In this document: positions 8,814-18,820 of the stretch, one piece after another
Numbering within the stretch: the stretch's first letter is position 1
Layout: the number at the start of each line of letters is the position of its first letter
From: Candidatus Kuenenia stuttgartensis
Lineage (GTDB): Bacteria; Planctomycetota; Planctomycetia; Pirellulales; UBA1268
NCBI GenBank assembly: GCA_943332855.1
Contig: CALQRA010000005.1
Location: forward strand, 1-53,509
Reading direction: 5' to 3'
Length of the DNA: 53,509 nt
Notes under the pieces: generated by a model
The model's input: only the letters and a program-made list of their open reading frames with translations
Databases searched by the model: none
Told to the model about the DNA's origin: nothing
Translations under genes and position numbers: made by a program

Positions 8814-10013
8814 ATGGGCGTGCAAGCACCCGGTTCCTGGAGCGTGGTGGCGGTAGCCGTGGCGGTCGGGGGGCTCGTTGGCGTGGGGAACCCACTCGCG
8901 CGGGCCTCGATGCGCCCCTGGCGTCTCGGGGAGTTCGATCCGGCCGGCCTGAAGATGCAGGAAGGGATCGCCGTACCCAAGGTCGATGCCGAGTCGACCC
9001 AGTACGCCTTCGGCACGATGGCCGAAGGGGCCGAGGAGACGCACAAGTTCGTCATCCGCAACGCCGGCGATGCGCCCCTCAAGATCACCCGTGGCGCCAC
9101 CTCGTGCAGCTGCACCGTGAGCGACTTCGAGGCTGTCGAGGGGGGCGAGACCGACGCCGAGAAGCTGCTCCCGCCCGGGGGGGCGGCGGAATTGCGCCTG
9201 AAGTGGCGGGGGAAGACCGGAGGGGCGTTCCGGCAGCAGGCGACCGTTTTTACCAACGATCCCCGCCGCCCCGAGGTCGTCTTCGTCGTCGAGGGGTTCG
9301 TGGTGCCGGTCTGGAAGGCGGAGCCGAAATCGATCGTTCTGACGTCGATTCCGAGCCAGGGGGGCGTCAAGGCATCCGCGCGGATCTACACCTACGGCAA
9401 GGAGCCGCCGACGGTCAAAGAGATCAGCACCCCAGACTCCGAAACCTCCCAGTTTGTGTCGTTTACTACGTCCCCCCTGTCTGCCGAGGAGATCGCCAGG
9501 GAGCGCGGCGCGACGGGGGGCGTTCTGCTCGACGTCGAGATCCTCGCCGGCGTCCCCATCGGACCACTCCGCAAAACCATCCAGATCGATCTCTTCCTCC
9601 CCGAGATCGTGCGGGCGGAGGTGACCGTCGAGGGAACCGTGGCGGGTGACCTTGCCTTGGCGGGCCAGGGATGGGATTCCTCCCGTCAGGTCCTCCAGCT
9701 CGGCACCATTTCCGGGCGCACCGGGACGAACACGCAGGTGTTCATCACGGCCAAGGGGGCCCACCGTGACGCAGTCCACCCGGTGGTCCGTGACGTGGTT
9801 CCTGCCTCGATGCAGGTGGCGGTCGGCGAGGGCAAGCCCGTGGGGAGCGGCGCGGTCATGAGGTTCCCCCTCACGATCACGATCCCCGCCGGGAGTGCCC
9901 CCTGCAACCATCTCGGATCGAGCCAGGCGCCGGCCGGCCGGATCGTGCTCGACACGGGGCATCCCGACTCCCCCACGATGACCATCCCCGTGAGTGTCGC
10001 CGTCGGCCCGTGA
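8814..10013 (+). CDS. DUF1573-domain exported protein
   Basis: This 399-residue protein has a short hydrophobic N-terminal segment (about residues 5-22) that looks like a signal peptide or anchor, then a DUF1573-type immunoglobulin-like domain (about 45-140). The domain shows the usual features: FGTMAEGAEETHKFVIRN, a TSCSCTV motif (two cysteines), and FTNDPRRPEVVFVVEG. The remaining 250 residues form further beta-rich repeats (EVTVEGTVAGDLAL and similar). DUF1573 proteins are very common in Planctomycetes and are thought to act at the cell surface or periplasm, but the function is unknown. I chose the ATG at 8814 because it begins just ahead of the hydrophobic segment; an upstream ATG at 8697 would add 39 atypical residues. 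It directly precedes the cytochrome gene on the same strand. Confidence 0.82.
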   Translation: MGVQAPGSWSVVAVAVAVGGLVGVGNPLARASMRPWRLGEFDPAGLKMQEGIAVPKVDAESTQYAFGTMAEGAEETHKFVIRNAGDAPLKITRGATSCSCTVSDFEAVEGGETDAEKLLPPGGAAELRLKWRGKTGGAFRQQATVFTNDPRRPEVVFVVEGFVVPVWKAEPKSIVLTSIPSQGGVKASARIYTYGKEPPTVKEISTPDSETSQFVSFTTSPLSAEEIARERGATGGVLLDVEILAGVPIGPLRKTIQIDLFLPEIVRAEVTVEGTVAGDLALAGQGWDSSRQVLQLGTISGRTGTNTQVFITAKGAHRDAVHPVVRDVVPASMQVAVGEGKPVGSGAVMRFPLTITIPAGSAPCNHLGSSQAPAGRIVLDTGHPDSPTMTIPVSVAVGP

Positions 10014-10065
10014 CGATCACGGCGCCCGGTGCCCCCGCCCGCCCCCAGCCGCCGGAATCGATGCC

Positions 10066-11733
10066 ATGTCCAGCCCCGTCCGCCCGTGGTGCCGCCGTCC
10101 TCTCCTCTCCCTAGCCCGGATGGCCGCATCGGCCGGTCGGCGCGGAGCCGCCACGATCCTGGCGGTGCTCGTCGGCGGGGGCCTGCTGCCCCTTTGGGCT
10201 CCCCCGGCCTCCGCGAACGAGGCTTCCGCCGCGCCGTCACAGGGGGCGGGGGTCAGCGACGAAACGGCCGCGACGTTCCAGAAGCGCAACGGCGAGGTCT
10301 TCCAGGGCTGGCCGCAGCCGAAGGCCGTCCTCGTGTTCACCGGCGAGCTCGACGGCTACATCGAGCCGTGCGGGTGCACCGGCAAGGAGAACCAGAAGGG
10401 GGGCTTGAGCCGACGGCGCAACTTCCTCGGGGCGTTGGCCGCGGCGGAATGGCCGGTGGTGGCGCTCGATCTCGGTGATCAGGTCAACCGTTTCGGCCGG
10501 CAGACGGAGATCAAGTTCGGCTCGATCGTCGACGGCCTCAAGGCGATGCAGTATGCCGCCGTTGGCTTCGGCCCCAAGGATCTCCGCCTCCCCGCCGAAG
10601 AGGTTGTGGCGGCGGTTTCGGCGGTTGGCGACACGCCGACGCCGTTCGTGTGCGCCAACGTCGGTCTGATCGGATTCGATTCGGGGATCACGCCGCTCTA
10701 CCGGATCGTCGAGGCCGGAGGGCTGAAGATCGGCATCACTGCCGTTCTGGGGGACGCCGAACTGGCCGAGATCCGCAACGACCTGATCGCCACCAAGCCG
10801 GCCGCCGAGGCACTCGTCGAACCGGCCGCGGCCCTCGCCCGGGCGGGCTGCGACCATCAGGTGCTCCTCGCCTTTGCCACGCCGGAGGAAACGAAGAAAC
10901 TCGCGGCCCGCTATCCCCAGTTTGACTTCGTGGTCACCGCGGGAGGGGCCGAGGAGCCCCCCGCCCAACCGGAGAAGCTCCCCCCGCACCGGGCCGCCGG
11001 CAAACCCCCGGTCGACCGCCACCTCCTTGAGCTCGGCCACAAGGGGATGTTCGCCGTCGTCATCGGCCTGTTCGACGATGCCACCCAGCCGATCCGCTCC
11101 CAGCGTGTGCCACTCGATGCCCGCTGGGGAGAGGCCGAGGAGATGATCCGGCTTCTGGCCGGCTACCAAGCGCAGCTGGAGACCCTGGGGCTGACGGGCC
11201 TCGGGCTCACCCCCGGCCGCCACCCGACCGGCCGCCGGTTCGCCGGCAGCGCCACCTGTGCCGAATGCCACACGTCGTCGTTCGAGGTGTGGACCAACTC
11301 GGGGCACGCCGAGGCGCTGACCACCCTGGAAACCCAAACACCACGCCGCGACGGCGACCCCGAGTGCCTCTCCTGCCACGTCGTCGGCTGGGCCCCGCAG
11401 AAGTTCCAGCCCTACGAGGGGGGATTCATGGGGGTCAAGGCCACGCCGCAGCTCGCCCAACAGGGGTGCGAGAACTGCCACGGGCCCGCCGCCGCCCACG
11501 CCTCGGCCGAAAGGGGGCAGGTTCGCGTTCCTGCCGCCGACCGGGAGCGGCTCCGGGCCGAGCTCCATCTCGCCCTCGACACACCGCAGGAAAAGCAGCG
11601 GGTTATGAACAACTGCCTCGAATGCCACGACCTCGACAACAGCCCGCAGTTCGACTTCGACACCTACTGGCCGCAGGTGGAGCACGCCGAGGAGCCGGGG
11701 GCAGCCGCCGCGGCGGCTGCAGCGCTTGAATAA
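10066..11733 (+). CDS. tetrahaem c-type cytochrome with an N-terminal phosphoesterase-like domain
   Basis: This 555-residue exported protein has a signal peptide or anchor (hydrophobic about residues 28-48, then PPASANEA). A UshA/metallophosphoesterase-like domain follows (about 85-350), with a Cys-Gly-Cys at 102-104 and ALDLGDQVNRFG near 133-144. The C-terminal part is a cytochrome c554/NrfA-like region with four CxxCH haem sites at residues 398, 434, 468 and 517. It probably acts in the periplasm in electron transfer; the substrate cannot be told from sequence. The classical metal-binding residues of the 5'-nucleotidase family (GNHD and GHTH motifs) are not visible, so the N-terminal domain may be non-catalytic. 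I chose the ATG at 10066; an ATG at 10061 is out of frame. It lies 52 bases after the DUF1573 gene, suggesting joint expression. Confidence 0.85.
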   Translation: MSSPVRPWCRRPLLSLARMAASAGRRGAATILAVLVGGGLLPLWAPPASANEASAAPSQGAGVSDETAATFQKRNGEVFQGWPQPKAVLVFTGELDGYIEPCGCTGKENQKGGLSRRRNFLGALAAAEWPVVALDLGDQVNRFGRQTEIKFGSIVDGLKAMQYAAVGFGPKDLRLPAEEVVAAVSAVGDTPTPFVCANVGLIGFDSGITPLYRIVEAGGLKIGITAVLGDAELAEIRNDLIATKPAAEALVEPAAALARAGCDHQVLLAFATPEETKKLAARYPQFDFVVTAGGAEEPPAQPEKLPPHRAAGKPPVDRHLLELGHKGMFAVVIGLFDDATQPIRSQRVPLDARWGEAEEMIRLLAGYQAQLETLGLTGLGLTPGRHPTGRRFAGSATCAECHTSSFEVWTNSGHAEALTTLETQTPRRDGDPECLSCHVVGWAPQKFQPYEGGFMGVKATPQLAQQGCENCHGPAAAHASAERGQVRVPAADRERLRAELHLALDTPQEKQRVMNNCLECHDLDNSPQFDFDTYWPQVEHAEEPGAAAAAAAALE

Positions 11734-11747
11734 GGCCCACCGCGGGC

Positions 11748-12497
11748 TCACCCCAGTTGGGCCATCGCCTCGTCGGGGATGTTGAAGTTCGCCGCCACGC
11801 TCTGGACGTCGTCGTGATCGTCGAGACGCTCCATGAGGTGGAGGACACGACGGGCCGTGTCGACATCGTCGACATCGACCGAGTTGGTGGGGATGCGGAC
11901 GATCTCGTTCGACTCGATCGTCATCCCGGCCCCCTGGATCGCCGCGATCACGTCAACCATCGCGGACGGCTCGCAGATCACCTCCCAGCGGTCACCAGCG
12001 GGCTTCACGTCGTCGGCCCCGGCCTCGATCGCCAACTCCATCAATCGATCCTCGGAACACGAGGCCAGCGGCAGACGCACGGCCCCCTTCCGCAGGAAAA
12101 GGTAGGCGACGCACCCAGTAGCCCCGAGTTTGCCACCGCACATCTCGAAGATCTTGCGGATCTCCGGTGCCGTGCGGTTCTTGTTGTCGGTGAGGATCTC
12201 GCAGAGGACCGCGACCCCTCCGGCGGCATATCCCTCGTAGAGCGACTCCTCGAGATCGCCCCCCTTGAACTCACCGGTGCCGGTGCGGATCGCCCGCTGG
12301 ATGTTCTCTTTGGGCATGCTCACCGCCTTCGCGGCATCGATCGCATACCGGAGACGGAGATTGGCGTCGGGATCGGGCCCACCATGCTTGGCAGCCACGA
12401 TGATCGCCTTCGCCAGTTTGCTCCACAGCTTGCCCCGCTTCGCATCAATGAGCGACTTCTTGCGGGAGATGTTTGCCCAGTGGGAATGGCCGGCCAC
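11748..12497 (-). CDS. yebC: YebC/PmpR family regulatory protein
   Basis: YebC-family proteins are DNA-binding regulators, and some members help ribosomes through polyproline stretches. The 249-residue length is normal. The N-terminus is canonical: MAGHSHWANISRKKSLIDAK, followed by a DPDANLRLRYAIDAAKAVSMPKENIQRAI region. GYAAGGVAVLCEILTDNKNR in the middle and the acidic ending DDVQSVAANFNIP are also typical. The start is GTG at 12497, with a GGAG site upstream. The gene converges on the cytochrome gene, with only 14 bases between stops. It lies 103 bases below the endonuclease III-like gene on the same strand and may be read through from it. Confidence 0.95.
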   Translation of the reverse strand: MAGHSHWANISRKKSLIDAKRGKLWSKLAKAIIVAAKHGGPDPDANLRLRYAIDAAKAVSMPKENIQRAIRTGTGEFKGGDLEESLYEGYAAGGVAVLCEILTDNKNRTAPEIRKIFEMCGGKLGATGCVAYLFLRKGAVRLPLASCSEDRLMELAIEAGADDVKPAGDRWEVICEPSAMVDVIAAIQGAGMTIESNEIVRIPTNSVDVDDVDTARRVLHLMERLDDHDDVQSVAANFNIPDEAMAQLG

Positions 12498-12600
12498 GCG
12501 CTGCTCCGTTGGCTGGAGGGGAATCTCGGGGATCGATCCGCGTCTGGTTGTCGGTGAGAGTACGCCGCACCCTGCGGCGGATCACATCATCCACAGCGTG

Positions 12601-13866
12601 CTACCGCGGCTTGCGGCGTGTCAGGTCATCGGAGTGCCGATCCCCGGACGGGGCGCGGTCAGCCGGGGGCTTGGCCGCCTTGCCCTTCGCCGCGGAAGCC
12701 CCCTTGTCGGATGACTTGTGGCTCTCCGCCGACGCCGGCTTGTCGGCCGTCACCGGCTTCTTTGTTGCCCCCTTGTCGGCGGCCCCCTTCGGCGGCACCG
12801 GCAGTTTGCCGGCGGGCTTCTTGGCCACATCAGCCTTCTTGGCCACATCAGCCTTCTTGGCCACATCAGCCTTCTTGACCGCTGGCGGGGCAAGCTCCTC
12901 CGGCTCGGCTGGTTTGACCGTGACCGGTCGTCCGACGTTGGGCTTGACGACAAACGGCTTCGGGCCGGGCTTCGACCCAGCGACGACGCTCCCGTCAGCC
13001 GCCCGTTTCGGACCCGAGCCGGGGGGGGGAAGTGGTGTCTTCCCGGCAGGACGGGCAGCGGCTTGGGGCCCCGCGGGGCGGTGCTCCTCGGCCGCGGTGC
13101 GAGCCGCCTCGGCAGCCTTCTGGGCGTCTTTGCCTTCGGCGGTGGGCGGGGGCACTGGCAGGGGGAGCGGTTCGCCGCGCTTCGGCATCCGCTTGGCTTC
13201 GGGATTGACCGCCTGCAAGATCTTCTTGACCGCAGCGCCGTGGAGGTTCGTCAGGACCTCGACACCGAATTGGTGGAGCAACGATCCGAACTCCAACCCG
13301 GCCTTCTTCGGGATGAAACGGTCGAGCCCGGGGCACTTCGCCCCGTCATACTCCTCCTGCGACATCACACCGGCGAGGAGCAACCCCTGCATCGCCCCCA
13401 GATCGACAGGGATGAAGTGGCCACCGAGGGCCGTCGAACCGATGAACGCCACGACGAACGGCGGGATGCCATGGATGTGCTCGAGCGTCTTCATGCCGTG
13501 CGCGATCGAGTGCTTCTTGGCGTTGTCGAGCGAGAAGCTGTAGGTCGACTCGAACACCCCCTGGAGCACGCGCCGGAGGGCGAGAGCGGCCCGGGCTGGA
13601 TCGGGCAGATCGTGGAGGGTCTCGGCGAGCTCGGCCACCGTCGTGACGCGGACTTCGTTGAGGTCGAAGTAGGTCTCGCCGAGCCGCTTGTAGGCACGCT
13701 CCGCCACGTCATACGGGGTATTCTCGAGGCAGCAGGCGTAGAGCACCTGGTCGAGAAGCGGGGATTGGATGTCCGGATCGACCGGCTTGTAGGTAGCGCG
13801 CAGCGCCTTGTGGAGCTTGGCAACGAGTTGCTGACGATTGGGCTGCTGCCGGTTCGGTGTGGTCAT
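12601..13866 (-). CDS. endonuclease III-like helix-hairpin-helix fold protein with a Lys/Ala/Pro-rich tail
   Basis: The N-terminal half (about residues 14-215 of 421) resembles the endonuclease III fold by pattern: SPLLDQVLYACCLENT and YDVAERAYKRL at the start, then MKTLEHIHGIPPFVVAFIGS where the HhH motif would lie, then PVD at 153-155 where the family has its conserved VDTH. The catalytic lysine normally in GVGRKTA is not present, and only one cysteine (178) is left of the iron-sulfur loop. So it is probably not an active glycosylase; this is inference. The C-terminal half (about 225-421) is low complexity, rich in Lys, Pro and Ala, with KKADVA repeated three times. Its ATG at 13866 overlaps the rbfA stop by four bases. 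The function is unknown. Confidence 0.7.
   Translation of the reverse strand: MTTPNRQQPNRQQLVAKLHKALRATYKPVDPDIQSPLLDQVLYACCLENTPYDVAERAYKRLGETYFDLNEVRVTTVAELAETLHDLPDPARAALALRRVLQGVFESTYSFSLDNAKKHSIAHGMKTLEHIHGIPPFVVAFIGSTALGGHFIPVDLGAMQGLLLAGVMSQEEYDGAKCPGLDRFIPKKAGLEFGSLLHQFGVEVLTNLHGAAVKKILQAVNPEAKRMPKRGEPLPLPVPPPTAEGKDAQKAAEAARTAAEEHRPAGPQAAARPAGKTPLPPPGSGPKRAADGSVVAGSKPGPKPFVVKPNVGRPVTVKPAEPEELAPPAVKKADVAKKADVAKKADVAKKPAGKLPVPPKGAADKGATKKPVTADKPASAESHKSSDKGASAAKGKAAKPPADRAPSGDRHSDDLTRRKPR
12817..12870 (-). repeat. three perfect 18-base tandem repeats inside the endonuclease III-like gene
   Basis: The 18-base unit CTTCTTGGCCACATCAGC (plus strand) occurs three times head to tail at 12817-12834, 12835-12852 and 12853-12870. 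A partial fourth copy (CTTCTTGACC) begins at 12871. Read on the minus strand it encodes a repeated six-residue unit, KKADVA in some phase, in the low-complexity tail. As the unit is a multiple of three, copy-number change would not shift the frame. Confidence 0.95.
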
Positions 13867-14321
13867 GCCTGTTCCTGTGGATCCTCGCCCGGCACCTCTT
13901 CAGCCGGGGCACGTTGCCGGAGTTCCGGCGATTCCGTACCCGCATCCGCCGGGGGAACGGCGGCGCCGTCCCCGGACGAAGGCCCGAGCACCTCCGCCAA
14001 AATACGGGCGATCTCGAGCGATTTCTTGACGCCCCCGTCGATTTCGAAGCTGAGCCGGGGCGTGTAGCGGGTCTCGATCCGATCGGCGATCCGTGACTGG
14101 AGGAAGCCGGCGGAGTTCGCCAGGCCCCGCAGCGCCAATTTCTGCTTGGCTTCGTCCCCCATCACCGACACATGGACGATGGCCGATCGCATGTCGGCAT
14201 CCATCTCCACCCCGGTGACGGTGACGTCACGGACGCGCGGATCGCGCACCTCGGTGAGGATGGCCATGCTGACCACTTCGCGCACCGCCTCGGCGGCCTT
14301 GAGTTGGCGACGAGTGCTCAC
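13863..14321 (-). CDS. rbfA: ribosome-binding factor A
   Basis: RbfA binds the 30S subunit and is needed for 16S rRNA 5'-end maturation. The product is 152 residues. The core (about 1-110) shows AAEAVREVVSMAILTEVRDPRV and VTGVEMDADMRSAIVHVSV, then the KH-like ending TPRLSFEIDGGVKKSLEIARIL. A 40-residue acidic, Pro-rich tail follows. I chose GTG at 14321: it starts [13 protein letters not shown] and overlaps the infB stop by four bases (GTGA), so it is probably coupled. An ATG farther upstream at 14411 would run deep into infB. The stop overlaps the next gene by four bases (ATGA). Confidence 0.93.
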   Translation of the reverse strand: MSTRRQLKAAEAVREVVSMAILTEVRDPRVRDVTVTGVEMDADMRSAIVHVSVMGDEAKQKLALRGLANSAGFLQSRIADRIETRYTPRLSFEIDGGVKKSLEIARILAEVLGPSSGDGAAVPPADAGTESPELRQRAPAEEVPGEDPQEQA

Positions 14322-17245
14322 GACAGCGTCCGCGCGACTTCCTCGATCCGGTAGCACTCGAGGACGTCGCCCTCCTTGAGGTCGTTGAAATTGGTCACCT
14401 TGATGCCGCACTCCAGCCCGTCGCGGACCTCACGGGCATCGTCTTTCTCGCGCTTGAGCGATTCGACGCCGTAGTCGCCGAGCACCCGGTTGTCGCGGAT
14501 CACGCGGAGCCGGCCGTTGCGGGCGATCACGCCGGAGATCACGCGGCAACCGGCGATGACGCCGAGCCGGCTGATCGAGTAGGTCCGCTGGACAAGGGCC
14601 CTGCCGAGTTCGGTCTCGCGCTTTTCCGGGGCGAGCATCCCCTCGAGGGCGTTCCGCAGGTCATCGGTGACCTGGTAGATGATCTCGTAACGCCGCACCT
14701 CAACGCCGAGATCCTCGGCGAGCGAGCGGGCCCGTTCGTCGGGCACGACATTGAACGCGATGATGATCGCATCGGAGGCGTCGGCGAGTTGGACGTCGGC
14801 TTCCGTCACCCCGCCGACCGTCGACTGGAGAATCCGGATCTTGACCTCGGGATGATCGAGCTTCGTCAGTTCCTTCAGAATCGCTTCAATCGAGCCACGG
14901 ACATCCGCCCGGACGATGAGATTGAGCGTCGGGGTCTTTTGCGTGCCGAGACGGTCGAGGAGGTTCTCGAGCGTGACATGCACCGGAGCGCTCGCGAGAC
15001 TGCTGTGGCGACGGATGCCGCTCCGCTTGAGGGCCACCTCGCGGGCCATGGCGATCGAGGTCACCACTTGGAAGCGGTCGCCGGCACCGGGAGCGATGTC
15101 GAGACCGCTGACGAGCACCGGCTGGGAAGGCCCGGCCGCAGTGATCCGCTTCTTCCCGAGGGTGTCGTGCATCGCTTTGACCGTGCCGCTAGCCTCACCG
15201 CAGACGAGCGAATCACCGACCCGCAGCGTCCCCTTCTGCACGATGAGGCAGGCGGAAACACCGCGCCCATCGTGGATCGAGGCATCGAGGCACACCCCCG
15301 CCGCTGCACGGGACGAATTGACCCGGAGATCATTGAGCTCCGCGATCGTCAGAAGCATGTCGAGGAGATGATCGACCCCTTCGCCCGTCAGGGCACTCGT
15401 CTTGACGACCTCGGTCTCGCCACCCCACTCGGTGGGAAGAAGGTTGCTGGCGGCGAGTTGCTGGTAGATGCGCTGGATGTCGATCCCGGGGAGATCGATC
15501 TTATTGATGCAGACGACGATCGGCACGCCGGCCGCCTTGGCATGGCTGATCGCTTCCTCGGTCTGCGGCATGATGCCGTCGTCAGCGGCGACGATGAGGA
15601 CGGCGCAATCGGTGACATTGGCCCCGCGGGCCCGCATCTGCGTGAAGGCCTCGTGGCCGGGGGTGTCGACGAAGGTGATCGACTTGTCGTTGTGCTTGAC
15701 GGTGTAGGCACGGATGTGCTGAGTGATGCCACCGCTCTCGCGGGCGGCGACATTCATCCCCAGGATCCGGTCGAGGAGGGAGGTCTTCCCGTGATCGACA
15801 TGGCCGAGGAACGTCACGATCGGCGGGCGGGGATCGCGGAGGGTCGGATCCTCGTCGATGGCATCGAAGCCGGCGAGGAGTTCCTTCTCGAGATCTTCGG
15901 CCGTCTTCAGATCGAGCTGGACGCCGAGTTCAGCAGCGAGGAGTTCGACGGTGTCACGATCGAGCATCGAGCCCATGCTCGGCATCGACGCCATCCCAAA
16001 CGTCAGCAGTTTCTTCAGGACGTCGCTCGCCGACAAGCCGATCGCCTCGGAAAATGCGCGCACCGTGCAGGGGACCTGAATGGAAACATTCGTTTTCCGC
16101 GGAGCGGCGGTCGAGATCGTGATTCCCTTGCGGTGCCGCGAGGACCGACGGCGACGGCCACCGCCATCGTCATCGTCACCCCCCCCGCGATCGAACCGCC
16201 GCCGGCCGATCTGCTTCGTATCGCGGCCGGGCGTCTCCTCGGGCCCACCGGGCCCCTTGGACGGCGTCCGTCGGGGACGGACACCAGACTCCATCAACGG
16301 CGGCACAGGCGCCGGGCCGGGCCCACTACGCCCTCCTGTGCGGACCGGACCTGCCGGACCCCCCAGACGCGGACGCCCCTCAGCGGCCTGCCGCTGCTCA
16401 TGCTTCCGCATGTGGTCGGCGAGGGGCTTGGCACCCCCAGCCTTCGCGCTGCGGATCGCATCAAGAGGAAGCTTCACGTCGGGCTTTTGGGCCGCCGGTT
16501 CCTGGGAGACCCGCGGTGCCGCCGGACGACCGGCAGCAGGGAGGGGGGCAAGCTTAAACGCCGGGCGGGGAAGGGGCTTAGGGCCATCCCCACCGGGGCG
16601 GAGGCCAGCTGGGCGCGGCCGCGGTTCCGTGGTTTTACTACCGATCTCCGGCGGCTTAGCCCGGGCCGCGACGCCGCCTGGAGCGATGTAATCCTCACGG
16701 CGGAGCGGACCGGACGACCGAGAAAGAGGCGGAGCAGGAGTTGGAGCAGGAGCAGGACGCGGGGGGGGAGGGGGCAAGGGAGCGATCGGCGCCTGCGGCG
16801 CGGGCTCCACAGCAACCGGGTCGGGGCGCTGGGGCTCGGGTGAGCGGCGCAGTCCTGGCCCATCGGCCGTGCGGCCGGCGCTGAGCGGACCGGAAAGGGG
16901 GCGCATCACGACGGCCGGCTTCGGCTCTGGTGACTGCGTTGGAGCCGGCTTTGCAGCGGGCGTCGACGGGCCCTTGGCAGCGATCACCGGAGGCTTGCCA
17001 CTGACGACCGGTCGGACCGGCACCGCGGGCCGAACGAGCGACGCCCCGCCGGGAGTGGGCCGGTCAGCAGGCTTCGCAGCCTTGCCGGCCATGAACTCCT
17101 TCAAGCGGGCGACTTCCTCGTCGGTCATGCTGGCGAGCGCCGAGCCTTTGTCCTGGATACCGGCGCGGGAACAGATCTCGACGAGCTCTTTGCTGTCGAG
17201 TTTCAATTCCTTCGCCAGGGTGTAGATACGAACTGCCACGCTCAC
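14318..17245 (-). CDS. infB: translation initiation factor IF-2
   Basis: IF-2 is the GTPase that delivers initiator tRNA to the 30S subunit and promotes subunit joining. This one is 975 residues. It has an IF-2N domain (about 1-55), a very long Pro/Ala/Arg-rich linker (about 56-375), a second IF-2N-like domain (about 385-450), then the GTPase domain with GHVDHGKTS (481-489), DTPGHEAF and NKIDLPG, and finally domains II-IV. The long linker is low-complexity, with a Gly/Asp/Arg-rich block near 350-370. The start may be GTG at 17245 or GTG at 17239, the latter with a GAGGTG site close upstream. It lies about 200 bases after nusA and overlaps rbfA by four bases. Confidence 0.97.
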   Translation of the reverse strand: MSVAVRIYTLAKELKLDSKELVEICSRAGIQDKGSALASMTDEEVARLKEFMAGKAAKPADRPTPGGASLVRPAVPVRPVVSGKPPVIAAKGPSTPAAKPAPTQSPEPKPAVVMRPLSGPLSAGRTADGPGLRRSPEPQRPDPVAVEPAPQAPIAPLPPPPPRPAPAPTPAPPLSRSSGPLRREDYIAPGGVAARAKPPEIGSKTTEPRPRPAGLRPGGDGPKPLPRPAFKLAPLPAAGRPAAPRVSQEPAAQKPDVKLPLDAIRSAKAGGAKPLADHMRKHEQRQAAEGRPRLGGPAGPVRTGGRSGPGPAPVPPLMESGVRPRRTPSKGPGGPEETPGRDTKQIGRRRFDRGGGDDDDGGGRRRRSSRHRKGITISTAAPRKTNVSIQVPCTVRAFSEAIGLSASDVLKKLLTFGMASMPSMGSMLDRDTVELLAAELGVQLDLKTAEDLEKELLAGFDAIDEDPTLRDPRPPIVTFLGHVDHGKTSLLDRILGMNVAARESGGITQHIRAYTVKHNDKSITFVDTPGHEAFTQMRARGANVTDCAVLIVAADDGIMPQTEEAISHAKAAGVPIVVCINKIDLPGIDIQRIYQQLAASNLLPTEWGGETEVVKTSALTGEGVDHLLDMLLTIAELNDLRVNSSRAAAGVCLDASIHDGRGVSACLIVQKGTLRVGDSLVCGEASGTVKAMHDTLGKKRITAAGPSQPVLVSGLDIAPGAGDRFQVVTSIAMAREVALKRSGIRRHSSLASAPVHVTLENLLDRLGTQKTPTLNLIVRADVRGSIEAILKELTKLDHPEVKIRILQSTVGGVTEADVQLADASDAIIIAFNVVPDERARSLAEDLGVEVRRYEIIYQVTDDLRNALEGMLAPEKRETELGRALVQRTYSISRLGVIAGCRVISGVIARNGRLRVIRDNRVLGDYGVESLKREKDDAREVRDGLECGIKVTNFNDLKEGDVLECYRIEEVARTLS

Positions 17246-17446
17246 CTCGTCGGGCCACCGCCCACGTGATCACACCAGCGGGAGGGCCATCAGACCCGAA
17301 TCCCGATCCATTCAACCTACCCGGAACACCGTCCCTTGCAAAACCGAGCCAACCGTCATGATCGTTCCAACCACCGCGGCTAATCCGCCCCACGGCGGCT
17401 GAAGCTGCCTCTTTTCCAGCACGAAAAACCACTTCCAGCCTGTCCA

Positions 17447-18820
17447 TCACTCCCGCCCACCCGCCGGCGAGGCCCCTTCGGCGGCCGCTTCCGAACCTCC
17501 TGCGGAGGTCGCCTCGACGCCGTGCTCGGACAGGCCACCGTCCGCCGCCACCACCGGTTCCTGCGCTTCGCGCGCCGCGGTGATCGCCTGCTCAGCGGCG
17601 TCGGCCTCGGCCGTTGCCCGGTCGATGCGGTCCTGCTCGCGTTGCTTGCGGCGCTCGTCGGCCGCAGCCGACTCGGCCTGCGCGGCCCGCGCCTCGGCCT
17701 CGGCGACGATCAGGTCGACCGCCTCGGCCGTCAGCCCCCCCATCTCCATGAGGTCGTCGGGCTCGATCACCGACAGATCGTCGTAGGAGAGGAACCCCTC
17801 CCCGACGAGCTTCTCAGCCAACGACTCGTCGAGCCCTGGAATCGAGGAGAACCCGGTGACGGCGCGCTCGATCTGCTGGTCGAGTTCCTCGCGCGTCATG
17901 ATCTCGATGTCCCAGCCGCAGAGCTTGCTGGCGAGACGGACGTTCTGCCCGCGGCGACCGATCGCTAGCGACAATTGATCCTCGCGGACCAAGACGATCC
18001 CTCGCCCGAGCATCTGGCAGAGGATCACCTCGTCGACCTCGGCTGGCTGCAGCGCGTTGGGGACGAGGACCTGAAGATCGTCGCTCCAACGGACGATGTC
18101 GATCCGCTCGCCGCCGAGTTCCTCGACGATGTTCTTGATCCGACTCCCCCGGACACCGACACAGGCACCGACACAGTCGACGCGGGCATCAGAACTGATG
18201 ACCGCAACCTTACTGCGGTATCCGGGCTCACGTGAGATCGCCCGGATCTCGATCACGCCATCGGCGATCTCGGGGATCTCCTGCTCGAAGAGCCGCTGTA
18301 CGAGTTGCGGGCGGATCCGGGAGAGGATGATTTTGACCCGGCTACCGACCTTCCGGACCTCGAAGATCGTTGCCCGGATGCGCTCGTTGGGGTGGAAAGT
18401 CTCTCCGGGGATTTGCTCGCTCCGCGGCAGGATCGCCTCGGTGGCCCCGAGCGTCACGGTGGCCGTGGCCCCCTCGAAGCGGCTTACGACCCCCGACACC
18501 ATCAGTCCGATCTGCTCCTCGAACTCGTCGTGGATCGCATCCCGCTCCGCTTCGCGGATCTTTTGGATGATGACCTGCTTGGCCGTCTGAGCGCCGATCC
18601 GGCCCGATAGCTCCGCGGTGTCGATCTCGACGCCGTCGCGGGTGCCATGAACGCGGCCGTCGGCCCGATCGATGGCCACCTGCACATCCGAGGTTTCGCC
18701 ATACTGACGCGTCAGGGCGGTGACGAGCGCTGCCTCGATCGCCTGGAAGACGATCTCCTTGTCGATTTTCTTGTCGCGATGGATCGCATCGACGATGCGG
18801 AGGATTTCTTCAGGCTTCAT
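17447..18820 (-). CDS. nusA: transcription termination/antitermination protein NusA
   Basis: NusA binds RNA polymerase and nascent RNA and modulates pausing, termination and antitermination. The 457-residue protein has the N-terminal RNAP-binding domain (about 1-125), an S1 domain (about 130-200), KH1 and KH2 domains (about 200-345), and a C-terminal helical HhH-like region ([20 protein letters not shown]). The tail is an Ala/Glu-rich helix ending in a Gly/Ala-rich stretch. Diagnostic segments are [20 protein letters not shown] and [21 protein letters not shown] chose ATG at 18820, giving [20 protein letters not shown], typical for the family. It heads the nusA-infB-rbfA run. No rimP lies upstream, where it is commonly found. 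Confidence 0.96.
   Translation of the reverse strand: MKPEEILRIVDAIHRDKKIDKEIVFQAIEAALVTALTRQYGETSDVQVAIDRADGRVHGTRDGVEIDTAELSGRIGAQTAKQVIIQKIREAERDAIHDEFEEQIGLMVSGVVSRFEGATATVTLGATEAILPRSEQIPGETFHPNERIRATIFEVRKVGSRVKIILSRIRPQLVQRLFEQEIPEIADGVIEIRAISREPGYRSKVAVISSDARVDCVGACVGVRGSRIKNIVEELGGERIDIVRWSDDLQVLVPNALQPAEVDEVILCQMLGRGIVLVREDQLSLAIGRRGQNVRLASKLCGWDIEIMTREELDQQIERAVTGFSSIPGLDESLAEKLVGEGFLSYDDLSVIEPDDLMEMGGLTAEAVDLIVAEAEARAAQAESAAADERRKQREQDRIDRATAEADAAEQAITAAREAQEPVVAADGGLSEHGVEATSAGGSEAAAEGASPAGGRE

Noticed and set aside
6608-9370. A 920-codon open frame on the minus strand crossing proS and the DUF1573 gene
   Set aside because: It crosses two well-supported plus-strand genes and shows no domain.
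12817-12876. Possible CRISPR array
   Set aside because: The repeats are head-to-tail without spacers and lie in frame in a low-complexity coding tail.
14789-16843. A 684-codon open frame on the plus strand opposite infB
   Set aside because: Antisense shadow of infB, with Arg/Gly/Asp-rich translation typical of shadows.
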